Part shown: positions 1 through 8,768 of the stretch, piece after piece
Layout: each line of letters starts with the position of its first letter
Numbering within the stretch: position 1 is the first letter of the stretch
NCBI RefSeq assembly: GCF_020923495.1
Contig: NZ_CP064048.1
Location: forward strand, 1,552,501 to 1,616,500
From: Brevibacillus sedimenti
Lineage (GTDB): Bacteria; Bacillota; Bacilli; Brevibacillales; Brevibacillaceae
Direction of reading: 5' to 3'
Length of the DNA: 64,000 nt
Notes under the pieces: generated by a model
Database searches by the model: none
Told to the model about the DNA's origin: nothing
What the model saw: the letters and a program-made list of their open reading frames with translations, nothing else
Position numbers and translations under genes: made by a program

Positions 1-80
1 GATGGTCATGGACAAGCTGTCAGGCCATTGCGATTGCCGTACTGGACGATAACACGGGAACAGGAGTTGTGTCACCATGA
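1..80 (+). CDS. Possible 3' tail of an upstream gene (partial)
   Basis: The third forward frame is open from the window edge to a TGA at 78-80. That stop overlaps the ATG of the next gene as ATGA, the usual sign of translational coupling in an operon. Only about 25 residues are visible (ending TGTGVVSP) and I do not recognise them, so no function is given. It could equally be chance open frame. Confidence 0.25.
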   Translation, partial: WSWTSCQAIAIAVLDDNTGTGVVSP

Positions 81-1030
81 ATCAAATGAAATTGGAACAG
101 ACTCACCCTGCTGTGGAGAAATTGATTGGGAATATCGAGAACGTGTTGATTGGCAAACGGTCGATCATTGAGTTATGCGTGACGGCCATCTTGGCAAACG
201 GCCATGTATTGTTGGAAGACGTTCCGGGCGTGGGCAAAACTATGCTGGTCCGTGCGTTGGCTCGCTCGATCGGGGGGGACTTCAAACGCATTCAGTTTAC
301 GCCTGACTTATTGCCGACGGACGTGACGGGCGTGGCGATCTATAATCAAAAAAGCATGGAATTTGAGTTTCGCCCCGGTCCCATCTTCGCCAATGTGATT
401 TTGGCCGATGAAATTAACCGGACATCGCCCAAAACCCAGTCGGCCTTGCTGGAAGCAATGGAAGAACGCTCGGTCACGGTAGACGGAGTGACGTATCGGT
501 TGGCGGAGCCATTTTTCGTTATGGCGACGCAAAACCCCCTGGAGTACGAAGGAACCTTTCCGCTGCCGGAAGCGCAGCTGGACCGTTTTCTCCTGCAGCT
601 TCGCCTGGGCTATCCCACAGTGGACGAAGAAATGCGCATGCTGAACCGCTTTGCTGCAGCCAATCCGCTGGAACAGCTGGAGCCGGTGATGACTGCGGAC
701 GATCTGGCCGAGCTGCAGCGCCAGGTCGCCGCTGTCAAGGTATCGGAGTCGGTCAAGGAGTATATCGTCCGCCTGTGCCACCGGACGCGCGATCATCACC
801 AGGTCTACTTGGGCGTCAGCCCACGGGGCGCGCTGGCGCTGTTCCGAGCTGTGCAGGCGCTGGCGTTCGTACGCGGACGGGATTACGTCATTCCCGATGA
901 CGTGAAGGAACTGGTGCCTGTGACCTTTGCCCACCGGATCATTCTCAAACCGGAAGCGCGTCTGGAAGGAGCGACAATCGACCGGATTCTGTCCGCGATC
1001 CTGTCGGAAACTCGCGTGCCGGTCAGCTAG
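77..1030 (+). CDS. MoxR-family AAA+ ATPase
   Basis: This 317-residue protein is a MoxR-type AAA+ ATPase, a family thought to act as a chaperone for partner proteins encoded next to it. The Walker A motif VPGVGKT is near residues 49-55 and Walker B ILADEINR near 108-115, followed by a sensor region (ATQNP) and the C-terminal lid domain. An AGGAG at 62-66 supports the ATG at 77. It is the first gene of a tight three-gene run with a DUF58 protein and a membrane transglutaminase, the standard MoxR companion set. The same order (yeaC-yeaD-yebA, then guaA) is known in Bacillus subtilis. The specific client is unknown. Confidence 0.93.
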   Translation: MNQMKLEQTHPAVEKLIGNIENVLIGKRSIIELCVTAILANGHVLLEDVPGVGKTMLVRALARSIGGDFKRIQFTPDLLPTDVTGVAIYNQKSMEFEFRPGPIFANVILADEINRTSPKTQSALLEAMEERSVTVDGVTYRLAEPFFVMATQNPLEYEGTFPLPEAQLDRFLLQLRLGYPTVDEEMRMLNRFAAANPLEQLEPVMTADDLAELQRQVAAVKVSESVKEYIVRLCHRTRDHHQVYLGVSPRGALALFRAVQALAFVRGRDYVIPDDVKELVPVTFAHRIILKPEARLEGATIDRILSAILSETRVPVS

Positions 1031-1044
1031 AGGCGGTGACGCGT

Positions 1045-2253
1045 ATGAAAGAATTGATATCCGGGAAGAGCAAGGCACTTGTGCTGATCGCGATCACGTA
1101 CGCGTTTGCCAAGTTTCAAGGCGGATTTGCCAGTTGGTTTTTGTTCTACAGCTGCCTGGTATTCTTGGCGTACGAAGTGCTTGCCTTTTCCCTCATGTTT
1201 ACCGGCCTTGAAGTTGAACGTGAAATCGATCGTTCGCGCCTGCAAGAAGGAGAGGACGTGATCGTGACCGTCCGGCTGAAGCGGAGGATTTGGTTTCCGC
1301 TGGGGTGGAACATGGTGATCGAACCTCTGCCCGAACGGCTGGCCGGTGTGTATGAGCCGCACCGTCAGCTTGTCTTTCCCTGGTTCAAGCGCAGCGTGGA
1401 GTTTCGCTACGTCATTCCGGGACTGCCGCGCGGCTACTATCACCTGGAAGCATGCGTCATCAGCGGCGGCGATTTTTTCGGGTTTATCGAGCGGCGGCGA
1501 ACGTTCCCCCTCTCCAACGACTTATTGGTCTATCCCCGCTACCGGGAGCTAAACAGCTGGTCGTTGGGAGACGGCAACTTCAGCGGGACGATTCACGTCT
1601 CGCACCGCTATTCGGATGATGTTGCGGCAGTGCGGGGCGTCCGGGACTATCAGCGCGGCGATCGGATGAGCCAGATTCACTGGCGGGCGTCGGCCAGGGG
1701 AACCGGGCTGAAGACAAAGGAATTCGAGCACCAGGCGATGAACCAGGTCGTGTTTTTTCTCGACGTGGAAAAAGAGCATTATCAGAACAAGCCGTTCCAG
1801 CTGTTTGAAACAGCAGTCAAACTGACCGCCAGCCAGACCGCGTACGCCAACCGCAACCAGTATCACTACGGATTGGTGTACAAGCAAAAGGATCGGGTGG
1901 CCATTCCGCCGGCCTGTTCTCCGACGCATTTTTTCCGGGTATTTGACCAGTTGGCCCGCGTCATGCCGGAGGGGACGGACTCGTTTGTCCGCATCCTTCG
2001 TCGGGAAGCGCTGGAGCAGCCGCCGGGCGTGACGCTGACAGTGATCACGGCCTGCCTCGACAAGGAGCTGGTCGACCTCCTGACCCGGTTGTCCCATCGA
2101 GGCCGGCGCGTCCAACTGCTGTATGTGCACGACGATCCTTTGTTGTCGCTCGACGAGAAGCAGGCCCTGCGGCTGCTGGCATCAGGCAGGGTCACCTGCA
2201 AGGCGGTTCCGATGAGCGATGTCGAAGAATGGAAGCGGATCGGAGGTGCGTGA
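1045..2253 (+). CDS. DUF58 domain membrane protein (YeaD-like)
   Basis: About 402 residues. Two hydrophobic N-terminal segments (roughly residues 10-60) are followed by a long soluble part that carries the DUF58 signature around YQRGDRMSQIHWRASA, then a VWA-like fold region. DUF58 proteins are partners of MoxR ATPases; their biochemical role is not established. The ATG at 1045 is preferred over the GTG at 1036 because AGAGG at 1029-1033 is 11 nt from the former and only 2 nt from the latter. It follows the MoxR gene directly, and its 3' end carries the Shine-Dalgarno of the transglutaminase gene. Confidence 0.88.
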   Translation: MKELISGKSKALVLIAITYAFAKFQGGFASWFLFYSCLVFLAYEVLAFSLMFTGLEVEREIDRSRLQEGEDVIVTVRLKRRIWFPLGWNMVIEPLPERLAGVYEPHRQLVFPWFKRSVEFRYVIPGLPRGYYHLEACVISGGDFFGFIERRRTFPLSNDLLVYPRYRELNSWSLGDGNFSGTIHVSHRYSDDVAAVRGVRDYQRGDRMSQIHWRASARGTGLKTKEFEHQAMNQVVFFLDVEKEHYQNKPFQLFETAVKLTASQTAYANRNQYHYGLVYKQKDRVAIPPACSPTHFFRVFDQLARVMPEGTDSFVRILRREALEQPPGVTLTVITACLDKELVDLLTRLSHRGRRVQLLYVHDDPLLSLDEKQALRLLASGRVTCKAVPMSDVEEWKRIGGA

Positions 2254-2257
2254 CGTC

Positions 2258-4483
2258 ATGAGCGTATGGAAGCGACCCAAAGGATTTGAGTGGATCGCGG
2301 CGCTGCTCTTGTTTCTGATGCTGCGGGAGTGGCTGCTGCCGCTTCAGGAGCTGACTGACACCGGCACCCTGGCGCCGTTTTTGGTGATTGCCGCTGGCGT
2401 ACTGCTGATCGACCTGGTGGTGCCGTACCGCTGGCTGACGTTTCCGGTCAAGCTGGTGGGCCTCCTGGTGATTTTGCACAGCAGTTTTTTTGCCATCTCG
2501 TTTTTCGACGGGCAATGGCTGAGAGAGCTGTTTGTCCGGGTCGTTCACGACCTGCCGCTGGCGCTTCAACAGGAGTGGACGGCCATGACGCCGCTCTCGC
2601 GCAATGCGCTGTTTGATCTGCTCCTCGTGGTGTTGATTTCGATGCTGTCGTATCTGGTGCTGGAACAGCGGCAGGGGCTGTGGTTTGTCTTTCTGACCGA
2701 ACTGTACCTGGCCGTGCTGGATACGTTTATGCCGTATGAAGCAGACGGGGGGATCGTCCGCACCCTTGTGTACGGATTTTTGCTGTTGGCTGTCACCCAG
2801 CTGCTCGTCATGTCCAACAAGGCGCCCATTACCGGCGGTCGGCGCTGGACGCTGTGGAAATCCTTGTTGGCACCAGTGCTGATTGTGGCGGTCACGGTCG
2901 GCATCGCCAACGCGGCGCCGAAAAAGGAAGCTTCCTGGCCGGACCCGATCGCGTTTCTCACTGGACAAAAGGGCGGTCTTGGCGACGGGTTGATGAAAAA
3001 GGTGGGGTACGACAACAACGACGAGCACCTGGGCGGTCCGTTTACGATGGACGAGACCGTGGTGTTCATGGCCATCACCAATGAGCGCTCCTATTGGCGC
3101 GGCGATTCCAAAGACGTGTATACGGGGAGCGGATGGAAAAAAAGGGACGGGGAGTTCGACGAGATCCTGACCCCGAAATCGTATCGATGGAATCACGCGC
3201 TGTTTGAGGGGATGGAGACGAAAGAGGTAAAGGCTTCGCTGGAATTTCAGGGGCCGAAGTTTCCGACCGTCTTTTACCCGGGACAGTTGAAACAACTGAC
3301 GGACTACACCCCGTCGAAGGCGACGCTGGTGTACGACAAGGAACATCAGCATGTGGAAGTGCGGAACGGCACGATCAGACTGGTGAAGCAGTCCGGAAGA
3401 GGAGCGGCGGTGGGCCCCCATACGCAGATGTTGAATCTGGACAATTACCAACTGGTGGCGGAAGTGCCGATCATCAGTGAAAAGGCGATGATCCAGGCGG
3501 GCACCGACTATCCCGAAGCGATCAGGCAGCGCTACCTGCAGCTTCCCGACAGCCTGCCGCCGAGAATCCGCGATCTGGCCCAACAGGTGACCAAGGACGC
3601 GAAAACACCGTACGAAAAAGTGCGGGCGATCGAGAATTACCTGCGCACCAGCGGAGAATATAAATACGAGACCAAGGATGTGCAAATGCCCGCACCGGGC
3701 GAGGATTTTGTCGACCAGTTTCTGTTTGAGACCCGCAGGGGGTACTGCGATCACTTTTCCACCTCGATGGCCGTGATGCTGCGGACGATCGGCATTCCCG
3801 CCCGCTGGGTAAAAGGCTTTGCTCCCGGTCATCGGGTCGGCAGCGACGGCAACGGGAACGAACTGGTGGAGGTGCGCAACAAGGACGCCCACTCCTGGGT
3901 GGAAGTGTACTTCCCGGGTCACGGCTGGATTCCGTTTGAGGCGACCAGCACGTTTGTGTCGCCGATCCGTGTAAAATACGACCGGCAGACGACGGAGCAG
4001 CAAGCGCCGCTCCCGCTGCCAGACCTCGGCGGAACAACGGCCGAGGAGCGGAGAAACGGACGGCTTGACGAATTGGAAGGATCAGTCAGCACCTCTGGCT
4101 CGTCGATTGACATTCCGTGGCAGGTGTACGCGTTTGGACTGGGACTGCTGGCTGTGGCCGGGGCGGTGGCCTGGAAGCGCAGGCGGCACTTTGCGGTCTG
4201 GTGGCTGCAGCAGCAGATGAGCAGCTATCCGAACGGCAGGTACGAGGATCGCTACAGGCTGCTGCTGCGTTTGGTGGAGCACCTGTACAGCAGCCGCCGA
4301 CAGGGGGAAACCCTGCGCGAATACGTCAGCCGCCTGGTCATCTCCGGCGACAAGCGGCAGGACTTGTGGTACCTGACCCATGTGTACGAGCGCATGCTGT
4401 ACGGCTATAAGGATATCGAAGCCAAGGCACGCTCGGTGGCGGAACAAGTGATCGAACGGCTTACCCGTCAACTGAAACCTTGA
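2258..4483 (+). CDS. TgpA-type membrane transglutaminase-like protein
   Basis: About 741 residues: five or six N-terminal membrane segments, an extracytoplasmic DUF3488-like region, a transglutaminase-like core and, after one more membrane span, a C-terminal DUF4129-like cytoplasmic tail. The papain-like triad is visible as Cys in TRRGYCDHFSTSMAV, His in NKDAHSWVEVYF and an Asp/Glu in the strand after it. Homologues (B. subtilis YebA, Pseudomonas TgpA) are thought to act in the cell envelope with MoxR and DUF58 partners; the substrate is unknown. CGGAGGTG at 2241-2248 sets the ATG at 2258 rather than an upstream in-frame ATG at 2219 that would lie inside the previous gene. Confidence 0.88.
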   Translation: MSVWKRPKGFEWIAALLLFLMLREWLLPLQELTDTGTLAPFLVIAAGVLLIDLVVPYRWLTFPVKLVGLLVILHSSFFAISFFDGQWLRELFVRVVHDLPLALQQEWTAMTPLSRNALFDLLLVVLISMLSYLVLEQRQGLWFVFLTELYLAVLDTFMPYEADGGIVRTLVYGFLLLAVTQLLVMSNKAPITGGRRWTLWKSLLAPVLIVAVTVGIANAAPKKEASWPDPIAFLTGQKGGLGDGLMKKVGYDNNDEHLGGPFTMDETVVFMAITNERSYWRGDSKDVYTGSGWKKRDGEFDEILTPKSYRWNHALFEGMETKEVKASLEFQGPKFPTVFYPGQLKQLTDYTPSKATLVYDKEHQHVEVRNGTIRLVKQSGRGAAVGPHTQMLNLDNYQLVAEVPIISEKAMIQAGTDYPEAIRQRYLQLPDSLPPRIRDLAQQVTKDAKTPYEKVRAIENYLRTSGEYKYETKDVQMPAPGEDFVDQFLFETRRGYCDHFSTSMAVMLRTIGIPARWVKGFAPGHRVGSDGNGNELVEVRNKDAHSWVEVYFPGHGWIPFEATSTFVSPIRVKYDRQTTEQQAPLPLPDLGGTTAEERRNGRLDELEGSVSTSGSSIDIPWQVYAFGLGLLAVAGAVAWKRRRHFAVWWLQQQMSSYPNGRYEDRYRLLLRLVEHLYSSRRQGETLREYVSRLVISGDKRQDLWYLTHVYERMLYGYKDIEAKARSVAEQVIERLTRQLKP

Positions 4484-4508
4484 ACATTCACCCGCAGTCT
4501 GTTAGAAT
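4480..4508 (+). promoter_or_regulatory. SigA-type promoter of the guaA leader
   Basis: TTGAAC (4480-4485), 17-bp spacer, TAGAAT (4503-4508). The -35 box overlaps the stop codon of the transglutaminase gene. Transcription would begin just before the guanine riboswitch. Confidence 0.65.
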
Positions 4509-4520
4509 GTCCTTCAATGA

Positions 4521-4590
4521 GACTCGTATAATCTCAGGGATAGGGCCTGAAAGTTTCTACCGCTCGACCGTAAATCGAGCGACTACGAGG
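4521..4590 (+). promoter_or_regulatory. Guanine (purine) riboswitch aptamer upstream of guaA
   Basis: The purine aptamer layout is clear: P1 arm ACTCGTA at 4522-4528 followed by TAATCTC, AGTTTCTACC at the P2/P3 junction, CCGTAAA in the P3 loop, and the P1 closing strand GACTACGAG. The specificity base in the last junction is C (GACTAC), which pairs with guanine or hypoxanthine; adenine riboswitches carry U. An intrinsic terminator follows at 4636-4690, so guanine binding should switch off guaA. Confidence 0.93.
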
Positions 4591-4635
4591 AGAGGACTTC
4601 GGATTTTTGTACATGCAACCGCACAAGTGTACACA

Positions 4636-4690
4636 AACTGGGACTCTGCCTCCGCGTCGGTAAACCGGAGGCGACAGTCCCGGTTTTTTT
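4636..4690 (+). terminator. Riboswitch-controlled terminator before guaA
   Basis: A long hairpin (AACTGGGACT pairing with AGTCCCGGTT, inner arm GCCTCCG with CGGAGGC) followed by a run of seven T. It is the expression platform of the guanine riboswitch just upstream. Confidence 0.88.
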
Positions 4691-4778
4691 GGGGCCGGAC
4701 CTTAGCGGGCCGTACATCCGAGGGCAGGGTGGAAACTTCCGGTGACAACCTGGCGTAAACAGGATAAGGAGGATATAC

Positions 4779-6317
4779 ATGGACAAGCCAATGGAAATGG
4801 TCGTCGTTCTGGATTTTGGAGGGCAGTACAATCAGTTGATCGCGCGGCGTGTTCGCGACCTGGGCGTGTACAGCGAGCTGCTGCCCTACAATACGCCGGT
4901 GGAAAAAATCAAGGAGATGCAGCCGAAGGGGATTATATTCTCCGGCGGTCCTGCCAGCGTGTACGAAGAAGGGGCGCCCAAGGTGGACCCGGCCATTTTT
5001 GATCTGGGCGTGCCAGTGCTGGGCATCTGCTACGGCATGCAGTTGATGAGCCACATGCTCGCCGGCAAGGTGGAGCGCGCCGGGAAGCGCGAGTACGGCA
5101 AGGCTGAGCTTCGCCTGCAGCAGCGACACAGCCTCTATGACAAGTGGGACGAAAACGAAATCGTCTGGATGAGCCACTCCGACAAAGTGGTGGAGCTGCC
5201 GGAAGGGTTCCGCGTGGATGCGGTCAGCGACAGCTGTCCGGTAGCGGCGATCAGCAATCCGGAGCGCAAGCTGTACGGCGTTCAGTTCCACCCGGAAGTG
5301 CGCCATACGGTAAAAGGAAACGAGTTTATCGCCAACTTCCTGTTTCATATCTGCGGCTGTGAAGGCACCTGGAGCATGACCACCTTTATCGAGGACGAAG
5401 TCAAGCGCATCCGCGAAACCGTGGGTGACAAGAAAGTCCTGTGCGCGCTGAGCGGCGGGGTCGACTCCTCCGTCGTGGCGGCATTGATTCACAGAGCGAT
5501 CGGCGATCAGCTGACCTGCATGTTCGTGGATCACGGCCTGCTGCGCAAAGGAGAAGCGGAAAGCGTCATGGAGACGTTCGCCGAGAAGTTCAACATGCGC
5601 GTGATCAAAATTGACGCACGCCGCCGCTTCCTCGACAAGCTGAAAGGCGTCACCGATCCGGAGCAGAAGCGGAAGATCATCGGCAACGAATTCATTTACG
5701 TCTTTGACGAAGAAGCGTCCAAGCTGACCGACATGGAGTTCTTGGCGCAGGGAACGCTGTATACCGACATCGTGGAAAGCGGAACGGCAACGGCCCACAC
5801 GATCAAGTCCCACCACAATGTGGGCGGTCTGCCGGAAGACATGAAGTTCAAGCTCATCGAACCGCTGAAAACCCTGTTCAAGGACGAAGTGCGCAAGCTG
5901 GGGACCGAACTGGGCCTGCCGGACGAAATCGTATGGCGCCAACCGTTCCCGGGACCGGGTCTGGGGATTCGCGTCCTGGGCGAAGTAACGGAAGAAAAGC
6001 TGGAGATCGTTCGGGAATCGGACGCCATCCTGCGTGAAGAGATTGCCAAAGCGGGCCTGGAACGGGAAATCTGGCAGTACTTTACAGCGCTGCCCGACAT
6101 GAAGAGCGTGGGCGTCATGGGCGACGTTCGCACTTACTCCTACACGGTGGGCATCCGCGCGGTCACCTCGATCGACGGCATGACGGCTGACTGGGCGCGC
6201 ATTCCGTGGGATGTGCTGGAGAAAATCTCCACCCGCATCGTAAACGAGGTAGAGAACGTCAACCGCGTCGTGTACGACATCACCTCCAAGCCGCCGGCAA
6301 CCATTGAGTGGGAATAA
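4779..6317 (+). CDS. guaA: GMP synthase (glutamine-hydrolysing)
   Basis: A 512-residue cytoplasmic enzyme converting XMP, glutamine and ATP to GMP. The class I glutamine amidotransferase domain is N-terminal with the nucleophile in GICYGMQ and the His/Glu pair in QFHPEV. The ATP pyrophosphatase domain begins with the PP-loop LSGGVDSSV, followed by the dimerisation domain ending KPPATIEWE, the conserved GuaA C-terminus. Length is typical. A strong AAGGAGG lies just upstream. Control is by the guanine riboswitch and terminator in the 290-nt leader. Confidence 0.98.
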   Translation: MDKPMEMVVVLDFGGQYNQLIARRVRDLGVYSELLPYNTPVEKIKEMQPKGIIFSGGPASVYEEGAPKVDPAIFDLGVPVLGICYGMQLMSHMLAGKVERAGKREYGKAELRLQQRHSLYDKWDENEIVWMSHSDKVVELPEGFRVDAVSDSCPVAAISNPERKLYGVQFHPEVRHTVKGNEFIANFLFHICGCEGTWSMTTFIEDEVKRIRETVGDKKVLCALSGGVDSSVVAALIHRAIGDQLTCMFVDHGLLRKGEAESVMETFAEKFNMRVIKIDARRRFLDKLKGVTDPEQKRKIIGNEFIYVFDEEASKLTDMEFLAQGTLYTDIVESGTATAHTIKSHHNVGGLPEDMKFKLIEPLKTLFKDEVRKLGTELGLPDEIVWRQPFPGPGLGIRVLGEVTEEKLEIVRESDAILREEIAKAGLEREIWQYFTALPDMKSVGVMGDVRTYSYTVGIRAVTSIDGMTADWARIPWDVLEKISTRIVNEVENVNRVVYDITSKPPATIEWE

Positions 6318-6354
6318 CCGGATATTAATCGATAAGGAAAAATTAACGTTCGTA
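6314..6354 (+). promoter_or_regulatory. Paired PurBoxes upstream of pbuG
   Basis: Box 1 ATAACCGGATATT (6314-6326) is an imperfect match to the PurR box AWWWCCGAACWWT. Box 2 is inverted (AACGTTCG centred near 6349). The offset between the two cores is about 30-31 nt, the same as at purE (8090/8121) and purC (60556/60587). PurR control of pbuG is known in B. subtilis. Confidence 0.6.
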
Positions 6355-6361
6355 TTTTCCG

Positions 6362-6390
6362 TTGACATTAAATATTCTTCCTGATACACT
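6362..6390 (+). promoter_or_regulatory. SigA-type promoter of pbuG
   Basis: TTGACA (6362-6367), 17-bp spacer, TACACT (6385-6390). It starts ten nucleotides after the second PurBox core, the same geometry as the purE promoter, so PurR bound there would occlude it. Confidence 0.75.
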
Positions 6391-6416
6391 TCTCGTTGTG
6401 AACAGGTAAGGAAGAA

Positions 6417-6487
6417 GGTTCGTATAATCCCGGGAATATGGCTCGGGAGTTTCTACGAGGTCGCCGTAAACGGCCTGGCTACGAACG
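6417..6487 (+). promoter_or_regulatory. Guanine (purine) riboswitch aptamer upstream of pbuG
   Basis: P1 arms GTTCGTA (6418-6424) and TACGAAC (6480-6486) enclose TAATCCC, GAATATGG, AGTTTCTAC and CCGTAAA, the purine aptamer core. The specificity position is C (GGCTACGAA), giving guanine/hypoxanthine binding. An intrinsic terminator lies at 6552-6582. Confidence 0.92.
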
Positions 6488-6551
6488 AAACGTCAACGGG
6501 ATGCGTCTGCAGATCTTATCATTCTGTTTTGCCCGGTGTGTTTTGTTCGGA

Positions 6552-6582
6552 GTCGAGGCGTTGTTTGCGCCTCGACCTTTTT
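6552..6582 (+). terminator. Riboswitch-controlled terminator before pbuG
   Basis: GTCGAGGCG (6552-6560), short loop, CGCCTCGAC (6568-6576), then CCTTTTTC-like U-rich tail. It is the expression platform of the riboswitch upstream; ligand should favour it. Confidence 0.85.
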
Positions 6583-6617
6583 CATTTGCCGCAAACAATA
6601 CTTGGGGGGTCTATTCG

Positions 6618-7988
6618 GTGCGGAAGTATTTTGAATTTGACAAGCTGGGCACCAACTACCGCCGCGAGACAATCGCCGGCATAACCACGTTTTTGGCCAT
6701 GGCCTACATCCTGGCTGTCAATCCGTACATGCTCAGCGGGGCGGACCTGCCGCCGGAGCTGAAAGCGAACTATCCGGAATTCGGAGCCGTCTTTACCGCG
6801 ACTGCGCTGGCAGCCGCCATCGGGACGCTGGTGATGGCTTTTGTCGGCCGTCTGCCGATTGCGCAGGCGCCGGGCATGGGGCTGAACGCCTTTTTCACCT
6901 ACACCGTCGTGCTGACGATGGGCATTCCCTGGCAGCAAGCGCTGGCCGGCGTATTTCTCTCCTGCTCGATTTTCCTGCTGCTGTCGCTGACCGGCATCCG
7001 CGAAGCGATCGTCAACTCCATTCCGCAGGGGCTGAAAAACGCGGTATCGGCCGGGATCGGTTTGTTTATTGCCTTCATCGGACTGAAAAATGCCGGTATC
7101 ATCGTCGACAACCCGGCAACATTCGTCTCGCTCGGCCATCTGACGATACAGGAAGGCATGAAACCGGAAGAGATTTTGGCTGTGAAAAACGCGCTATTGG
7201 CCGTATTTGGCCTGATTCTCACTGCGGTGCTGATGTCCCGCAAGGTGAACGCGGCCATTTTCATCGGCATGCTGGTGACCGCCATTGTCGGGATGTTCTT
7301 TGGGCTGGTCAACCTGCCGGAGAAGATCGTCTCCATGCCGCCGAGCCTGGCACCTACGTTCGGCGCTGCGTTCCAGTACCTCGGCGATTTCTCCGCGCTG
7401 TTCAGCATGAAGATGCTGATCGTGGTATTCACGTTCCTGTTTGTGGACTTCTTTGACGCGACCGGTACGCTGCTGGGTGTGGCCAGCCAGGCAGGTCTGT
7501 TGAAAGACGGCAAACTGCCGCGTGCGGGCAGCGCCCTCGCTTCCGATGCAATCGCCGGGATGGCCGGTGCGGTGCTTGGCACGTCCACGACGACCAGCTA
7601 CATCGAGTCGGCTGCGGGTGTAGCCGCCGGCGGACGGACCGGATTTGCCTCCGTGGTCACGGGTGCGCTGTTCCTGCTGGCGCTGTTCTTCTCGCCGGTA
7701 CTCGCGGTTGTCACGCCTGCGGTAACGGCTCCGGCACTGATCATCGTCGGCGTGCTGATGGCGTCGCACATGGCGAACATCGCCTGGAGTGAGATGGAGG
7801 AAGCGTTCCCTGCTTTCCTGACGATTCTGATGATGCCGCTGACCTACAGCATCGCGTCCGGGATCGCCGCCGGATTTATCGTCTACCCGATCACCAAACT
7901 GCTGAAAGGCAAAGGCCGCGAAGTGCATCCGGTGATGTACGTGCTCTTCTTCGTATTTTTGGCGTACTTCATCTGGCTGCGGGAATAG
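6618..7988 (+). CDS. pbuG: NCS2-type hypoxanthine/guanine permease
   Basis: About 456 residues and 12 or more hydrophobic segments. The protein belongs to the AzgA-like branch of the NCS2 purine transporters (proton-coupled uptake). Landmarks are AQAPGMGLNAFFTY near residue 85 and the FVDFFDATGTLLG segment. The GTG at 6618 is chosen because GGGGGGT lies just upstream and the protein then starts MRKYFEFDKLGTNYRRE, as in Bacillus PbuG; the longer open frame runs back through the riboswitch and terminator and cannot be coding. The riboswitch and PurBoxes both predict repression when purines are plentiful. Confidence 0.93.
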   Translation: MRKYFEFDKLGTNYRRETIAGITTFLAMAYILAVNPYMLSGADLPPELKANYPEFGAVFTATALAAAIGTLVMAFVGRLPIAQAPGMGLNAFFTYTVVLTMGIPWQQALAGVFLSCSIFLLLSLTGIREAIVNSIPQGLKNAVSAGIGLFIAFIGLKNAGIIVDNPATFVSLGHLTIQEGMKPEEILAVKNALLAVFGLILTAVLMSRKVNAAIFIGMLVTAIVGMFFGLVNLPEKIVSMPPSLAPTFGAAFQYLGDFSALFSMKMLIVVFTFLFVDFFDATGTLLGVASQAGLLKDGKLPRAGSALASDAIAGMAGAVLGTSTTTSYIESAAGVAAGGRTGFASVVTGALFLLALFFSPVLAVVTPAVTAPALIIVGVLMASHMANIAWSEMEEAFPAFLTILMMPLTYSIASGIAAGFIVYPITKLLKGKGREVHPVMYVLFFVFLAYFIWLRE

Positions 7989-8000
7989 AAACAGCATCAC

Positions 8001-8037
8001 AAAGACTGTCGGCGCCTCGGCGCGGCAGTCTTTTTTT
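8001..8037 (+). terminator. Terminator after pbuG
   Basis: AAAGACTG (8001-8008) pairs with CAGTCTTT (8026-8033), with an inner GC-rich arm and a T run to 8037. Confidence 0.9.
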
Positions 8038-8082
8038 GCGTGAGATTGCGCAACGGATATCCGATATTGATCGATTGAATGA

Positions 8083-8127
8083 TTAAAAACGAATGTTTTG
8101 ATATCATGAAATTATTAACGTTCGGAA
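8083..8127 (+). promoter_or_regulatory. Paired PurBoxes of the purEKB unit
   Basis: Box 1 AAAAACGAATGTT (core CGAA 8090-8093) and an inverted box 2 whose reverse complement is ATTCCGAACGTTAAT (core TTCG 8121-8124). Both match the Bacillus PurR box; box 2 is nearly perfect. The core offset is 31 nt. Confidence 0.78.
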
Positions 8128-8133
8128 TCAAGG

Positions 8134-8163
8134 TTGACAGGCGATCGCTCCCCCTGTTACACT
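8134..8163 (+). promoter_or_regulatory. SigA-type promoter of purEKB
   Basis: TTGACA (8134-8139), 18-bp spacer, TACACT (8158-8163), ten nucleotides after the second PurBox core. Confidence 0.75.
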
Positions 8164-8198
8164 GAAGATGTTGATAAGCGTGAGATCCATACTAGCCA

Positions 8199-8248
8199 GC
8201 CCAGGCGATGAGCGGCCAATGCGCGGCCGATGTCGTTTGGGTTTTCTT
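8199..8248 (+). terminator. Possible leader attenuator hairpin before purE
   Basis: An imperfect hairpin: AGCCCA...CGA...CGGCC pairing with GGCCG...TCG...TGGGTT, followed by TTTTCTT. It sits in the purE leader where B. subtilis has a guanine riboswitch, but no G-box core is present here. The stem contains internal mismatches, so attenuation is only a suggestion. Confidence 0.35.
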
Positions 8249-8279
8249 CTGACATTGACAGAGAGGAGCGAAGTGTGTC

Positions 8280-8768
8280 ATGGTCAAACCGTTGGTGGGT
8301 GTCATCATGGGCAGCACGTCGGACTGGGAGACAATGAAGGACGCCTGCGCGATTTTGGACGAGCTCGCAATCCCGTACGAAAAGAGAGTGGTGTCGGCGC
8401 ACCGCACGCCCGACCTGATGTTTGAATACGCCGAGAGCGCCAAAAGCCGCGGCCTTGAGGTGATTATCGCGGGAGCGGGCGGCGCTGCCCATCTGCCCGG
8501 GATGGTGGCGGCCAAGACGGAACTGCCGGTGATCGGCGTACCGGTCAAATCATCCAGCCTGAACGGTTTGGACTCGCTGCTCTCGATCGTACAAATGCCG
8601 GGCGGCGTGCCGGTGGCCACCGTGGCGATCGGCAAGGCAGGCGCGGTCAACGCCGGATTGCTGGCGGCCCAGATCCTCGGCATCAAGTATCCAGAGATCC
8701 AGGAGCGGTTTGTCGCCAGACGGGACGCGATCCGCAAGAATGTGTTGGAGGCAAGTGAATTGGCATGA
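8280..8768 (+). CDS. purE: N5-carboxyaminoimidazole ribonucleotide mutase (class I PurE)
   Basis: A 162-residue cytoplasmic enzyme that converts N5-CAIR to CAIR in purine synthesis. The N-terminal [10 protein letters not shown] phosphate-binding loop and SAHRTPD motif are diagnostic of class I PurE, as is the following [20 protein letters not shown] precedes the ATG. The stop overlaps the start of purK, giving coupled translation. Control should be by PurR at the operator upstream. Confidence 0.97.
   Translation: MVKPLVGVIMGSTSDWETMKDACAILDELAIPYEKRVVSAHRTPDLMFEYAESAKSRGLEVIIAGAGGAAHLPGMVAAKTELPVIGVPVKSSSLNGLDSLLSIVQMPGGVPVATVAIGKAGAVNAGLLAAQILGIKYPEIQERFVARRDAIRKNVLEASELA

Noticed and set aside
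2192-4003. Long minus-strand open frames opposite real genes (for example 2192-4003, 4557-6389, 8192-9919, 9714-11261, 27538-29001, 32105-33523, 33505-35523)
   Set aside because: They lie exactly antisense to well-identified genes in high-G+C sequence, have His/Gln/Arg-rich or Cys-poor composition with no recognisable domain, and lack ribosome sites.
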